A model generated the notes under the pieces. It ran no database searches and was not told the origin of the DNA. It saw only the letters and a program-made list of their open reading frames with translations. The translations under genes were made by a program, and so were the position numbers. A stretch of DNA of 64,000 bases from positions 1-64,000 of the forward strand of contig NZ_AJYK02000043.1 in the NCBI RefSeq assembly GCF_000286955.2, written 5' to 3'. Positions 41,699-51,515 of this stretch are shown piece by piece. Origin of the DNA: Vibrio rumoiensis 1S-45. GTDB lineage: Bacteria; Pseudomonadota; Gammaproteobacteria; Enterobacterales; Vibrionaceae. Position 1 is the first letter of the stretch, and each line of letters begins with the position of its first letter.

Positions 41699-43318
41699 TT
41701 AACGGCCAAGCTTCGCATTAATTGCTGCTTTATAAACAGCTGCTTGAGCACCGTAAATGGCTTGAATACCGGTCGTACCAATTTTAACAAGACCTTTTGC
41801 GCCCAAGTTTTCTGTCCAGAATGCATTGTCTTTTACTTTATCGCCATCTTTAACAGTGATACGTAAACGAGTAATACATGCATCAACATCAACTAAGTTA
41901 TCTGCGCCACCTAGCGCTTCAATCATCGCATCAATCTGTGCGTCATTTCCGCCTGATTTACCTGCCGCTTTTGCATCGTGGTAATCTTTCTTCGACACTG
42001 TAGCAACGGCGCTGCCTTTACGGCCAGGCGTTTTAACGTCGAACTTAACGATGTACCAACGGAACAAGAAGAAATAGATAGGCGCGTAAATAATGCCCAC
42101 TAGAGGAATGTAATACCAGTTGTTATGAGTACCGGTTAAGCCAGGTAACATACCAAACAAGCTGAAATCAATGAAACCACCACTGAACGTCATGCCTACT
42201 TTCACGTTTAATAAATCCATCAACATGAAAGAAATACCCGCTAGTGGTACGTGAATGAAGTAATAAAGCGGGGCTGCCAAGAATAAGAATGTAAATTCAA
42301 TAGGCTCAGTAATACCAGTTAAGAATGCTGTCAATGCAATTGAGAACAACATACCACCAGCCGCTTTCTTATTGTCATCGTCGGCAAGCGTATACATAGC
42401 ATAAGCCGCTGCAGGAAGACCAAACATCATGAATGGGAATTTACCTGTCATGAAGTTTGTTGAAGAAAATTGCGAGTAATCACCGTTTGCTAAAGAAGCA
42501 AAGAAAATGTTTTGTGTTCCAGATACAACTTGACCAGCGATATCAGCAGAACCACCAATATTGGTTTGCCATAGTGGTAAATAGAATACATGGTGTAGAC
42601 CGACAGGGATCAAAGAACGCTCGATAATACCAAACGCAAATGATGCAATGAAACCATAACCAGCATCTTTTAGCTCACCAAGACCAGCACCGATAGAACC
42701 AAAAAGAGCACCGATATATGGCCAAATGAAAACTAATGCAATACCGTAAAACAAAGCAGCAAATGCACTAACGATAGGAACGAAACGTGCCCCACCGAAG
42801 AAGCCTAAGTAATCAGGCAATTGAATATCATGGTATTTATTATGAAGAATAACCGTAAATGCACCAGCTATCATACCGCCAAACACGCCCATATTCATTG
42901 TGTTATGAATACCTAGCATGTCGGTTAAAATACCTTGGTAGTGGTTACCCATCAATACGATTGATGTCCCATCAACCATACCTGCAACCGCCATAGACTT
43001 TGCAATTACCACGTTCATGATAAGGAAAGAGATGACTGCAGCTAGTGCTGCTGACCCTTTTTCTGTTTTTGCAAAACCAATAGCGACCGCAACAGCAAAC
43101 ATAAGTGGCAAGTTACCGAAAACAATATCACCAGCAGCTGTCATAATTTGCAAGAAATTATTCAGTATTGTACCGTCTTGTAGAATAGAAATGTTATAAG
43201 CATCTATCATACTTTGGTTGGTAAAACTTCCCCCGATCCCCAGCATAATACCTGCTGCTGGAAGCAGCGCTATCGGAAGCATTAATGCTTGCGACAGTTT
43301 ACTAAAAAAGGCCTTCAT
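41699..43318 (-). CDS. ptsG: Glucose-specific PTS enzyme IICB (PtsG)
   Basis: Imports and phosphorylates glucose with phosphate from EIIA-Glc. The 539 residues comprise the EIIC membrane domain (about 1-430; GFFGGARFVPIVSAFAALFYG near 175, and GITEPIEFTFLFLAAPLYYFIH near 335), a linker and a C-terminal EIIB domain (about 460-539) with the phosphorylated cysteine in VDACITRLRITV near 483. It is about 60 residues longer than E. coli PtsG, with extra loops in EIIC, so MalX-like specificity cannot be excluded; its place beside tatD-holB-tmk and the presence of mlc favour glucose. Confidence 0.88.
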   Translation of the reverse strand: MKAFFSKLSQALMLPIALLPAAGIMLGIGGSFTNQSMIDAYNISILQDGTILNNFLQIMTAAGDIVFGNLPLMFAVAVAIGFAKTEKGSAALAAVISFLIMNVVIAKSMAVAGMVDGTSIVLMGNHYQGILTDMLGIHNTMNMGVFGGMIAGAFTVILHNKYHDIQLPDYLGFFGGARFVPIVSAFAALFYGIALVFIWPYIGALFGSIGAGLGELKDAGYGFIASFAFGIIERSLIPVGLHHVFYLPLWQTNIGGSADIAGQVVSGTQNIFFASLANGDYSQFSSTNFMTGKFPFMMFGLPAAAYAMYTLADDDNKKAAGGMLFSIALTAFLTGITEPIEFTFLFLAAPLYYFIHVPLAGISFMLMDLLNVKVGMTFSGGFIDFSLFGMLPGLTGTHNNWYYIPLVGIIYAPIYFFLFRWYIVKFDVKTPGRKGSAVATVSKKDYHDAKAAGKSGGNDAQIDAMIEALGGADNLVDVDACITRLRITVKDGDKVKDNAFWTENLGAKGLVKIGTTGIQAIYGAQAAVYKAAINAKLGR

Positions 43319-43384
43319 AACCCTTACTCCTTCGATTTATATTTAAGTTTTACGATTTTTTACAATTATAATTTTTGTTGGCGT

Positions 43385-43413
43385 ACAGTAGACTTGTCGG
43401 TTTTTATTGTCAA
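43385..43413 (-). promoter_or_regulatory. Promoter of ptsG
   Basis: On the minus strand TTGACA (43413-43408), 17 bp, TACTGT (43390-43385). Transcription would start near 43378, giving a leader of about 60 nt. AATTATAATT in that leader (about 43361-43370) is a palindrome that might serve an operator. Confidence 0.65.
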
Positions 43414-43493
43414 TCGGTTCACTAAATATGTCATGTTTAAGTGATTTTTTTTTGATCTTACATGATTTTTTTGCTTCATTTATTTCGCCCATC

Positions 43494-43513
43494 AAATAAA
43501 ACAAGTTTTATTT
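43494..43513. promoter_or_regulatory. Perfect 20-bp palindrome upstream of ptsG
   Basis: AAATAAAAC-AA-GTTTTATTT, with arms of 9 bp and a 2-bp centre, about 80 bp upstream of the ptsG -35. The 2-bp centre argues for a protein-binding site rather than an RNA hairpin. ROK regulators such as Mlc bind AT-rich palindromes, but their usual half-site order differs, so the binding protein is open. Confidence 0.4.
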
Positions 43514-43527
43514 TCATGTTTTTTCAC

Positions 43528-43556
43528 ATTTAACATTTGTAATGCAAATGTTAAAT
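43528..43556. repeat. Perfect 29-bp inverted repeat after tatD
   Basis: 12-bp arms ATTTAACATTTG / CAAATGTTAAAT with a 5-nt loop, 9 bp after the end of the tatD-type gene. It lacks a T run on the minus strand, so it is either a weak terminator or RNA-stabilising 3' end, or an operator for ptsG. Confidence 0.6.
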
Positions 43557-43565
43557 TAATAAAAT

Positions 43566-44339
43566 TTACACTCGATTAATGAATAAATTATGAAAATTCT
43601 GCCCTGTCGCACTAATCACATCTTCTAGTTCACAATTTTTAAGACTAGCCAAAAATTGAGCCACTTCTAAAACATAAGCCGGTTGATTCTCTTTACCTCG
43701 GTGAGGTACTGGCGCTAAATAAGGTGAGTCGGTTTCGACTAACAAGCGATCCAAAGGCAATTGCTTGACGACATCTTGCAACTCTGTCGCTTGCTTAAAC
43801 GTGATAATTCCAGAAAGAGAAATATAAAAACCAAGCTCCATCGCTGACTTGGCAAACTCTAAATCTTCGGTAAAGCAATGGATCACTCCACCACATTTTT
43901 CTGCATGGCCATTTTTCAGTACATCTAATGTTTCTTGGCGCGCATTGCGTGTATGAATAATCAAAGGTTTATTGAGCTCGTTAGCAACCTCAACGTGTTG
44001 TTCGAATAATTCAATCTGACGATTAGCCGTTTCTGGTTGATAAAAGAAATCCAACCCTGTTTCGCCAACTGCGACCACTTTACGATGGGATGCGTATTGT
44101 TTAAACAAGGTGAGATCAAAGTCACTATCACAGTCTAAAGGATGGACACCGCACGAGGCATGCACTTGATCAAATGAAGCGATCATTTCCAACATATTTG
44201 GAAATGCTTCTAGCGTAACGCCAACGCTAAGCAGTTGTTCAACGCCCGCCAGCTTCGCTTTGGTGACAACATCAGAAACGTCGATATGCAAATCATCATA
44301 ATTTAACTTATCGAGATGACAATGTGAGTCAACTAACAT
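43566..44339 (-). CDS. TatD family metal-dependent hydrolase (YcfH)
   Basis: TIM-barrel metallohydrolase; family members act as 3'-5' exonucleases or quality-control deacylases on D-aminoacyl-tRNA. The 257 residues begin MLVDSHCHLDKL with the first metal ligands (HxH); further ligands are the glutamate in VGETGLDFFY near 93, the histidines in PLIIHTRNA near 129 and VIHCFTED near 153, and the aspartate in LLVETDSPYLAP near 204. Position after holB matches E. coli ycfH. Confidence 0.9.
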   Translation of the reverse strand: MLVDSHCHLDKLNYDDLHIDVSDVVTKAKLAGVEQLLSVGVTLEAFPNMLEMIASFDQVHASCGVHPLDCDSDFDLTLFKQYASHRKVVAVGETGLDFFYQPETANRQIELFEQHVEVANELNKPLIIHTRNARQETLDVLKNGHAEKCGGVIHCFTEDLEFAKSAMELGFYISLSGIITFKQATELQDVVKQLPLDRLLVETDSPYLAPVPHRGKENQPAYVLEVAQFLASLKNCELEDVISATGQNFHNLFINRV

Positions 44340-44411
44340 GTATAGCTCCAGTTTATAATAAGGTCTTGATTAGAAATGTATTTGGTACACCACTCAAATG
44401 ATAGACAATAA

Positions 44412-45386
44412 TTACCTGTCTTCAATCAAAGAAATAAACCAATCAACAATAAGCAACTCTGCATTCAACCCACTCGATGTTTTCAAAGAGTGATGCAATT
44501 GCTGTAAATGGTGGAAATGAGAATAGGCTGACTGGTAAGAGACCAGTTCAACCATTTCATGAAAGATAGGGGGAGCTTGAAGCTCAAGCACATTAAAGTG
44601 CGCTTTTTGAATATCGCTGAATAGATAAGTCAACCAAGATACTTTCTCAATTGGATCAGACTTAAAGAATGTCTGTAATTCAGCCAAAGGTAGAGATTGA
44701 TGCTTCAATGTCTTTGCCGTTAACTCAAGCAATGTCTCCCACTGTGCATGCTTGTCTTTCTCTAAAAATTCCAAGGCACTCACTGGAGATTGCGCATACA
44801 TCTTTAAGCAGAACCAATCAATTGGATTGTTACTAGATAGAACGGGCTGTTCTTGTAGCCAATCCATCAAAACTTGCGGTTTAACTGGCGGTAACTGCCA
44901 ACTTTGACAACGGCTAATAATCGTCGGTAATAGCTTGTGTTTATCCGATGTTATTAGAATAAAAACACATTTTTCTGGCGGTGTTTCTAATGTTTTTAAT
45001 AACGCATTAGAAGCCGATTCATTCATTAATTCTGCAGGATTAATAATAATGACACGCTTGCCACCAAGTTGAGATGATTCCATCGCCTTTCGGTTGGCTT
45101 CTCGAATTTGTTCGACATTAATACCTTTACCTTCTTTTTCAGGTAAAACCCAATGTATGTCTGGATGGTGCCCACTTTGACTTAACTCGCAGCTATGACA
45201 AAAACCACAGGCTTCATCATCAGCATTTTTGCACACTATAGCTGAAGATAATTTAGTGATAACGTGCTCAATCCCAGTACCCGGTGCGGCGCAACACAAC
45301 ATCGAATGCGGGATGGAACCTTGCTTAAGAGTGGTTTTCCAACGCTGCCATAAAGGTAATAACCAAGGGTACAATTCATTCACCAT
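44412..45386 (-). CDS. holB: DNA polymerase III subunit delta'
   Basis: Clamp-loader stator subunit. The 324 residues show the degenerate P-loop expected for delta' (CCAAPGTGIEHV near 32, lacking GKT), four zinc cysteines (CKNADDEACGFCHSC near 52-66), ALLKTLETPPEKCVFILIT near 130 and the SRC arginine-finger motif IISRCQSW near 156. It starts 15 bp after tmk and is part of pabC-mltG-tmk-holB. Confidence 0.93.
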   Translation of the reverse strand: MVNELYPWLLPLWQRWKTTLKQGSIPHSMLCCAAPGTGIEHVITKLSSAIVCKNADDEACGFCHSCELSQSGHHPDIHWVLPEKEGKGINVEQIREANRKAMESSQLGGKRVIIINPAELMNESASNALLKTLETPPEKCVFILITSDKHKLLPTIISRCQSWQLPPVKPQVLMDWLQEQPVLSSNNPIDWFCLKMYAQSPVSALEFLEKDKHAQWETLLELTAKTLKHQSLPLAELQTFFKSDPIEKVSWLTYLFSDIQKAHFNVLELQAPPIFHEMVELVSYQSAYSHFHHLQQLHHSLKTSSGLNAELLIVDWFISLIEDR

Positions 45387-45401
45387 TCAATTTCTTAATC
45401 A

Positions 45402-46043
45402 TTAGATCGTTTGACCGTTAGAAAACCACTGATTTAATGCTACTTCAATATCATGGGCCACTTGCTCAATGGTTTGGTTAGCATTAATGGTGATAATCGT
45501 CTTATCCAATTGAGCAAGCTCTGTATAACGAGCCCTCACTCTTTCAAAAAAACTAAGGTCCATCTTCTCAATCCGATCTAGTTCGCCTCTTCCTCTGGCT
45601 CGTTGTAAGCCAATTTCAGGGTCGATGTCGAGATACAAAGTAAGATCGGGCTTGAAATCACCCAATGCAGTCTGCTTTAGATTAGACATAATATCTTGAC
45701 TGAGCTGACGACCTCCCCCCTGATAAGCTTGGGAAGACAAATCATGACGATCACCTAAAACCCATGTATTTTGCGCCAAAGCAGGTTTAATTTTATTTTC
45801 AACCAATTGTACGCGTGCGGCATACATGATCAATAATTCACTGATGTCTTGTAAAACCTCACCTTCATGCTCTTCTTTCACTAAACTACGAAGCTTTTCC
45901 GCCAATACCGTACCACCCGGTTCACGGGTTTGAATGACTTCACCCACACGGTGTTGATGCAGTACATTTAAAACACAATTAATGGCCGTACTTTTTCCAG
46001 CCCCTTCTAGGCCTTCTATCACAATAAATTTAGCGTTATTCAT
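45402..46043 (-). CDS. tmk: Thymidylate kinase
   Basis: dTMP + ATP to dTDP + ADP. The 213 residues have the P-loop [11 protein letters not shown] at 9-19, TREPGGT near 39, the [17 protein letters not shown] segment near 95 and the Arg-rich lid [12 protein letters not shown] near 150, the E. coli type. Its start overlaps the mltG stop by 4 bp (ATGA). Confidence 0.95.
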   Translation of the reverse strand: MNNAKFIVIEGLEGAGKSTAINCVLNVLHQHRVGEVIQTREPGGTVLAEKLRSLVKEEHEGEVLQDISELLIMYAARVQLVENKIKPALAQNTWVLGDRHDLSSQAYQGGGRQLSQDIMSNLKQTALGDFKPDLTLYLDIDPEIGLQRARGRGELDRIEKMDLSFFERVRARYTELAQLDKTIITINANQTIEQVAHDIEVALNQWFSNGQTI

Positions 46044-47065
46044 TCTTTACTCTTATTGGCTCTTAATTGTTTAAGATAATTACGCACTGCACGGTTATGT
46101 TCCGCTAACGATTTACTGAAAACATGCCCACCATTTCCGCTTGCCACAAAATACAGGTAAGGGCTTTTTTCTGGGTTTAGTGCTGCTTTAATTGAATCAA
46201 CGCCCGGCATAGCAATCGGGGTTGGCGGTAAGCCGTTAATAACATAGGTATTATATGGCGTTGGCGTCGTCAGATCCTTCTTTCGAATATCACCATCGTA
46301 CTTATCACCTAAGCCATAAATAACGGTAGGATCTGTTTGTAAACGCATCCCTTTATTCAATCGATTCACAAACACGGATGCAATTCTTTCACGTTCAGAT
46401 TCAATGGCCGTTTCTTTTTCAATAATAGAGGCCAATGTTAATGCTTGGTAAGGGGTTTGCAAAGGCAAGCCTTCCTGGCGCGTCTCCCATGCTGCATTGA
46501 GTTGTTTTACCAAGGCTTTATGAGAACGTTTCAAAATAGCAAGATCGCTAGTGCCTTCAGTATAATGATAGGTTTCAGCCAACATAAGACCTTCTAACTT
46601 TTCTTTATCGCTGCCAAGCGCTTTTGCTATATCCGCTTCTGTCATGGCTTCAGTCTTATGCTTTAGACCTTTTGCTTTTAGAAGCTGATCACGCCATTCA
46701 CTAAATCGGCTGCCTTCAATAAAGGTAATGGTAAATTGATATTCATTGCCTGCTACCATTTCTGTGAGAAGCCCCTTCAAGGTCATTTGAGGGATCACTT
46801 GGTATGTACCTGCCTTGATATGCACAAAATCAGGGTATAGGCGAGGCAATAAACGCTCAAATTGACTGGCTTGAATTAACTCTGCTCTTTCCATTTTAGA
46901 AAGCGTACTTCTTAAACTCATTCCATGTTCAACCGTCACTAAATCGTCCGAACCTATTTTGATCGGTTGATTGAGATAGCTTTCCACTTCACTTTTAGCA
47001 AACATTACAGCCCCAACACCGGCGACCACCAAAATGATGAATAATAGGATTAACTTTTTAATCAC
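46040..47065 (-). CDS. mltG: Endolytic murein transglycosylase MltG
   Basis: Membrane-anchored lytic transglycosylase that cleaves nascent glycan strands and is thought to release the growing chain. The 341 residues start with one membrane segment (4-22), followed by a LysM-like part and the YceG catalytic domain; the catalytic glutamate is in [15 protein letters not shown] near 215, and [15 protein letters not shown] near 240 is the family signature. It overlaps tmk and pabC by 4 bp each. Confidence 0.94.
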   Translation of the reverse strand: MIKKLILLFIILVVAGVGAVMFAKSEVESYLNQPIKIGSDDLVTVEHGMSLRSTLSKMERAELIQASQFERLLPRLYPDFVHIKAGTYQVIPQMTLKGLLTEMVAGNEYQFTITFIEGSRFSEWRDQLLKAKGLKHKTEAMTEADIAKALGSDKEKLEGLMLAETYHYTEGTSDLAILKRSHKALVKQLNAAWETRQEGLPLQTPYQALTLASIIEKETAIESERERIASVFVNRLNKGMRLQTDPTVIYGLGDKYDGDIRKKDLTTPTPYNTYVINGLPPTPIAMPGVDSIKAALNPEKSPYLYFVASGNGGHVFSKSLAEHNRAVRNYLKQLRANKSKE

Positions 47066-47883
47066 GGATTTAAACTCTCCTGAAAGGCTCTAGTGATAGT
47101 TCCGATTTGAAAACAACGTGTATCAATACTGGTGACTGGCACAACGCCATGCAATGCATTGGTGATGAACACTTCATCTGCATTTGTTAAATGTTCTAAG
47201 GTAAACGAACCCACTTTGGACTTCATTGATAAACGCTCTGTTAGTGTAAGCACTTGCTCCCGTAAGATCCCAGCGACTCCCGATCGGCTTAAATCGGCGG
47301 TATATAAACACTGATCTTTCACCCAAAAAAGATTAGAAGCGCTTGCTTCAATGACATGATGGTTAATATCTAGCACCACGTGATCATCATATTTTTGTTT
47401 ATCGATCTCAGCCTTGATCAACACTTGCTCAAGACGATTATTATGTTTTAAACCTGCAAGCATAGGATTAAGTCCCAATTGAAGGGAACTCACACCAAGG
47501 GAAATACCTTGCACTTGCCATTGACGGTAGTGACATGGATAGTCAAACGGATGAATAGTCACTTGAGTATTCTCTACCTCACGAGGGCTATAGCCTCTCC
47601 CTCCTGTGCCTCGACTTACATGTAGCTTGACTCCACTCAATTGAGGAACACGGCCAGCATGATAAATTGAAATGGCTTGGTTTATCCATGTATGAACCTC
47701 CTGCCAATTGAGTTCAGGAATAGATAACCTCTGCAGTGCATGACTCATTCTGGCTTGGTGCTGTGGCCATAGCGAGATCGCGCCAGATTCAACTAACATG
47801 GTAGTAAAGCAACCATCGCCATAGTTAAATGAACGGTCATCTAAAGTGAAAACATCTCGCTGTTGTCCATTTACAAAATACAT
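47062..47883 (-). CDS. pabC: Aminodeoxychorismate lyase PabC
   Basis: PLP fold-type IV enzyme forming 4-aminobenzoate and pyruvate from aminodeoxychorismate, for folate synthesis. The 273 residues have the PLP lysine in AGLKHNNRLEQVL near 139-151 and the fold-type IV motif ASASNLFWV near 179. It is the first gene of the pabC-mltG-tmk-holB chain; the strong terminator upstream at 47942-47975 separates it from fabF, so a promoter should lie at 47884-47941. Confidence 0.92.
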   Translation of the reverse strand: MYFVNGQQRDVFTLDDRSFNYGDGCFTTMLVESGAISLWPQHQARMSHALQRLSIPELNWQEVHTWINQAISIYHAGRVPQLSGVKLHVSRGTGGRGYSPREVENTQVTIHPFDYPCHYRQWQVQGISLGVSSLQLGLNPMLAGLKHNNRLEQVLIKAEIDKQKYDDHVVLDINHHVIEASASNLFWVKDQCLYTADLSRSGVAGILREQVLTLTERLSMKSKVGSFTLEHLTNADEVFITNALHGVVPVTSIDTRCFQIGTITRAFQESLNP

Positions 47884-47941
47884 GGCATCACCACCTGATC
47901 CTCACTTTATAATATGAATCTATGAACCTGACATCATACCG

Positions 47942-47975
47942 AAAAAAAACGGCCTAATGCTATAACATTAGACCG
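47942..47975 (-). terminator. Terminator downstream of fabF
   Basis: On the minus strand CGGTCTAATG / CATTAGGCCG (one G-U pair) with a 6-nt loop and eight T. Confidence 0.9.
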
Positions 47976-48007
47976 CTTTATAAAATGGTATTCTTAATAA
48001 CCGAGCA

Positions 48008-49252
48008 TTAAATACGCTTTAGGATCAATGAACCATTCGTACCACCAAAGCCAAAGGAATTACATAGAGCGTATTCCATGTTTTCAACTTTGCGTGCTGT
48101 GTGTGGTACGTAATCAAGATCACAACCTTCATCAGGATTATCTAAATTGATGGTTGGAGGCACAATCTGGTCAACTAGGCTCATTGCCGTAATGATCGCT
48201 TCAACAGAGCCTGCTGCGCCAAGTAAATGACCCGTCATCGACTTAGTTGATGACACCAATACTTTTTTAGACGCTTCTTCACCAAGAGCACGTTTAATGC
48301 CTAAGGTTTCGGCCACATCACCGGCTGGCGTTGACGTACCGTGAGCATTTACATAACCGATTTGGTCACCAGTAATACCAGCATCACGAATCGCCGCTTC
48401 CATTGCAAGTGCACCACCTGAACCATCCGCGCTTGGGGAAGTCATATGATAAGCATCACCGCTCATACCAAAGCCAACAATCTCACAGTAGATTTTAGCG
48501 CCACGAGCTTTCGCATGTTCGTATTCTTCAACCATCATCATACCTGCGCCATCACCTAGAACAAAACCATCACGGTCTTTATCCCAAGGGCGAGAAGCTA
48601 ATTCTGGTTCATCATTACGACTAGACAGTGCTTTTGCTGCGGCAAAACCGCCCATAGCAAGAGGTGTAGAGGCTTTCTCTGCACCACCGGCTAACATCGC
48701 ATCAGCATCGCCATAAGCGATCATACGAGCGGCATGACCGATATTATGCAAGCCAGTAGTACAAGCCGTTGAAATAGCGATATTAGGGCCACGTAAGCCT
48801 TTCATGATAGAAAGATGACCGGCAATCATATTAACAATGGTTGATGGCACAAAAAATGGGCTCATACGACGCGGTCCGCGCTCATGCAATACTGCCGCTG
48901 CTTCTTCAATTAGACCTATACCACCAATACCTGAACCAATCGCCACACCCACTCGTGCCGCATTTTCATCAGAGATTTCAATACCGGAATCATTAAAGGC
49001 TTGAATACCCGCAGCAATGCCATATTGGATAAATAAATCCATTTTGCGAGATTCTTTCTTCGACATGTATTCTTCGCAGTTAAAGTCTTTAACTAGACCT
49101 GCAAAGCGAGTTGAAAAATTTGTTGCGTCAAAGTGTTCGATATTCACGATACCACTCTGACCTTCTAAAAGGGCTTTCCAAGAGGATTCAACTGTGTTGC
49201 CTACCGGTGACAACATCCCCATGCCTGTAACAACTACACGACGTTTGGACAC
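48008..49252 (-). CDS. fabF: 3-oxoacyl-ACP synthase II FabF
   Basis: Condensing enzyme that elongates acyl-ACP with malonyl-ACP and controls cis-vaccenate formation at low temperature. The 414 residues hold the Cys-His-His triad: cysteine in [14 protein letters not shown] near 164, histidine in [12 protein letters not shown] near 305 and histidine in [15 protein letters not shown] near 341. It lies 93 bp after acpP with a hairpin between them. Confidence 0.96.
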   Translation of the reverse strand: MSKRRVVVTGMGMLSPVGNTVESSWKALLEGQSGIVNIEHFDATNFSTRFAGLVKDFNCEEYMSKKESRKMDLFIQYGIAAGIQAFNDSGIEISDENAARVGVAIGSGIGGIGLIEEAAAVLHERGPRRMSPFFVPSTIVNMIAGHLSIMKGLRGPNIAISTACTTGLHNIGHAARMIAYGDADAMLAGGAEKASTPLAMGGFAAAKALSSRNDEPELASRPWDKDRDGFVLGDGAGMMMVEEYEHAKARGAKIYCEIVGFGMSGDAYHMTSPSADGSGGALAMEAAIRDAGITGDQIGYVNAHGTSTPAGDVAETLGIKRALGEEASKKVLVSSTKSMTGHLLGAAGSVEAIITAMSLVDQIVPPTINLDNPDEGCDLDYVPHTARKVENMEYALCNSFGFGGTNGSLILKRI

Positions 49253-49313
49253 GATTCTTTCTCCGGAGATTAAAATTGAGGTAGTGTAAAAATGGAAGGT
49301 GTTAGATAAAACT

Positions 49314-49336
49314 CAGGCGGTCAAGGAGACCGCCTG
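49314..49336 (-). terminator. Hairpin between acpP and fabF (attenuator-like)
   Basis: Perfect 9-bp stem CAGGCGGTC / GACCGCCTG with a 5-nt loop, beginning 9 bp after the acpP stop and followed on the minus strand by AGTTTTATCT. The weak T run suggests partial termination or a barrier to 3' decay, allowing much more acpP than fabF mRNA. Confidence 0.65.
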
Positions 49337-49345
49337 GGGATGTTA

Positions 49346-49579
49346 TTACTGTGCGCTGTTTACGTAGTCGATTGCAGCTTGAACAGTAGTAATTTTTTCA
49401 GCTTCTTCATCAGGGATTTCAGTGTCGAATTCCTCTTCTAAAGCCATTACTAGCTCTACTGTATCTAAAGAATCAGCACCTAGATCGTCAACGAAAGAAG
49501 CTTCATTTTTAACTTCAGCTTCGTCTACACCTAGTTGTTCAACAATGATTTTTTTTACGCGTTCTTCGATGTTGCTCAT
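49346..49579 (-). CDS. acpP: Acyl carrier protein
   Basis: Small acidic carrier of growing acyl chains. 77 residues; the phosphopantetheine serine lies in [15 protein letters not shown] at position 37 counting the first Met. Also the substrate of BioC and donor for PlsX in this window. It is preceded by 181 bp after fabG, which probably contains its own strong promoter, as in E. coli. Confidence 0.97.
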
Positions 49580-49760
49580 TTTTCTTTTCCTATTACAGAG
49601 AGTTCGCTTAAATGCGATGTTGTCCGTAGTTTATTCAAACTTTGAAAAGTTGCAAGGGCGACCTAGCTGGTCGAACCACAAATTTCAGCATTTTCACTGA
49701 AATTTGGTACATTTTTGACATAAATCATGCAAAGTGCTGGTTAAAAAACACTCGAATGAT

Positions 49761-50495
49761 TTAAACCATGTACATACCACCATTCACATGCAGTGTTTCG
49801 CCAGTAATATAGGCGGCATCATTAGAGGCTAAAAATGCCACTGCTGATGCTATTTCACGCGGATCACCTAATCGACCTGCTGGCACTTGGGATAGTGTAG
49901 CAGTACGTTGGTCATCATTCAGTGCTTTTGTCATATCAGTTTCGATAAAACCAGGAGCAACCGTATTCACAGTTATTCCACGAGAAGCAACTTCGCGAGC
50001 CATTGATTTGGTAAAGCCAATCACACCTGCTTTCGCAGCCGCATAGTTAGCTTGACCTGCATTACCCATAGTTCCTACAACAGAACCAACATTGATGATG
50101 CGACCATGGCGTTTTTTCATCATGCCTCGAAGAACCGCTTTCGACAAGCGGAAAATCGAGGTTAAATTGGTATCCATAATATCTTGCCATTCGTCATCTT
50201 TCATACGCATCAACAAGTTATCACGAGTAATACCCGCATTATTCACCAAAATATCAATGCCGCCAAATTCGTCATTGATCAACTTAATTGTATTCGCAAC
50301 TGAATCTGTATCCGTTACGTTTAGTGCTAAGCCTTTGCCATTAGCCCCTAAATAATCGCTAATTGCTTGAGCGCCAGATTCACTTGTCGCCGTACCAACA
50401 ACCTTAGCACCACGTTCAACTAATAGCTCAGCAATAGCTCGGCCGATACCACGACTGGCACCAGTAACTAATGCAACTTTACCTTCAAGATTCAT
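49761..50495 (-). CDS. fabG: 3-oxoacyl-ACP reductase FabG
   Basis: NADPH-dependent SDR reducing 3-oxoacyl-ACP. The 244 residues have the nucleotide motif TGASRGIGRAIAE at 12-24, NNAGITRDNL near 86, the catalytic serine in INVGSVVGTMG near 138 and YAAAKAGVIGFTKS near 151-164. Confidence 0.97.
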   Translation of the reverse strand: MNLEGKVALVTGASRGIGRAIAELLVERGAKVVGTATSESGAQAISDYLGANGKGLALNVTDTDSVANTIKLINDEFGGIDILVNNAGITRDNLLMRMKDDEWQDIMDTNLTSIFRLSKAVLRGMMKKRHGRIINVGSVVGTMGNAGQANYAAAKAGVIGFTKSMAREVASRGITVNTVAPGFIETDMTKALNDDQRTATLSQVPAGRLGDPREIASAVAFLASNDAAYITGETLHVNGGMYMV

Positions 50496-50521
50496 TATAA
50501 ATCCTCGTTATGACTGAAATG

Positions 50522-51448
50522 TTAGCTACGAGCAGCATCAAGGGATGCATTATCGTTCACAACCTGTGCACTCAGTGCTTTCACAATACGCTTGGTTAAA
50601 CCTGTTAATACTTTACCAGGGCCAAACTCTAATAAATTTTCTACGCCTTGTTCATGCATTGCAACAACGCCTTCTGTCCAGCGAACAGGGCTGTATAATT
50701 GGCGAACAAGTGCATCTTTAATTTTTGCCGGATCCGTTTCAGCAATCACATCAACATTGTTGATGACTGGAACCGTAGGTGTTTTAAATTCAATATCAGC
50801 TAAAGCTACCGCTAGTTTATCGGCTGCAGGTTTCATTAATGCACAATGTGAAGGCACTGAAACCGGTAAAGGCAGTGCACGTTTTGCTCCAGCGGCTTTA
50901 CATAACTCACCTGCACGTTCAACGGCAGCTTTATTACCGGCAATCACGACTTGGCCTGGCGAGTTAAAGTTAACGGGAGAAACCACTTCACCTTGCGCAC
51001 CCTCTTCACAAGCTTTCGCAATGGCATCATCATCAAGGCCAATAATGGCAGACATGGCACCAACACCCGCAGGAACCGCTTGTTGCATTAATTCACCGCG
51101 TAACGCCACTAACTGAATAGCTTGCTTAAAATCAATCACACCAGCGCATACCAATGCGGAATATTCTCCTAAGCTGTGTCCAGCAATCACTTCAGGTTGC
51201 TCTCCACCCACTTCTTGCCATACACGCCAGACTGCAACAGAGGCAGCTAACAATGCCGGTTGTGTACGAAATGTTTCATTTAAGTCTTCTGCTGGGCCAT
51301 TTTGGACCAAAGCCCATAAATCATAACCCAATGCATCTGATGCTTCTGCGAAAGTGGTTTTCACAACATCAAATTGCTCACCTAGCTCCGCTAACATGCC
51401 AACGGCTTGAGAGCCCTGACCAGGAAAAACAATAGCAAACTTACTCAT
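50522..51448 (-). CDS. fabD: Malonyl-CoA:ACP transacylase FabD
   Basis: Loads malonyl groups onto ACP. The 308 residues have the FPGQGSQAVGM entry motif at 8-18, the nucleophile serine in AGHSLGEYSALV near 92, the arginine in ALRGELMQQAVP near 117 and the histidine in VSVPSHCALM near 202. Confidence 0.96.
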   Translation of the reverse strand: MSKFAIVFPGQGSQAVGMLAELGEQFDVVKTTFAEASDALGYDLWALVQNGPAEDLNETFRTQPALLAASVAVWRVWQEVGGEQPEVIAGHSLGEYSALVCAGVIDFKQAIQLVALRGELMQQAVPAGVGAMSAIIGLDDDAIAKACEEGAQGEVVSPVNFNSPGQVVIAGNKAAVERAGELCKAAGAKRALPLPVSVPSHCALMKPAADKLAVALADIEFKTPTVPVINNVDVIAETDPAKIKDALVRQLYSPVRWTEGVVAMHEQGVENLLEFGPGKVLTGLTKRIVKALSAQVVNDNASLDAARS

Positions 51449-51515
51449 AGCAAATTTCCTTGAAATATAAAGATGAAATCGGCTTAAACATGTAACGTTA
51501 AGCAGATAGGAATAA

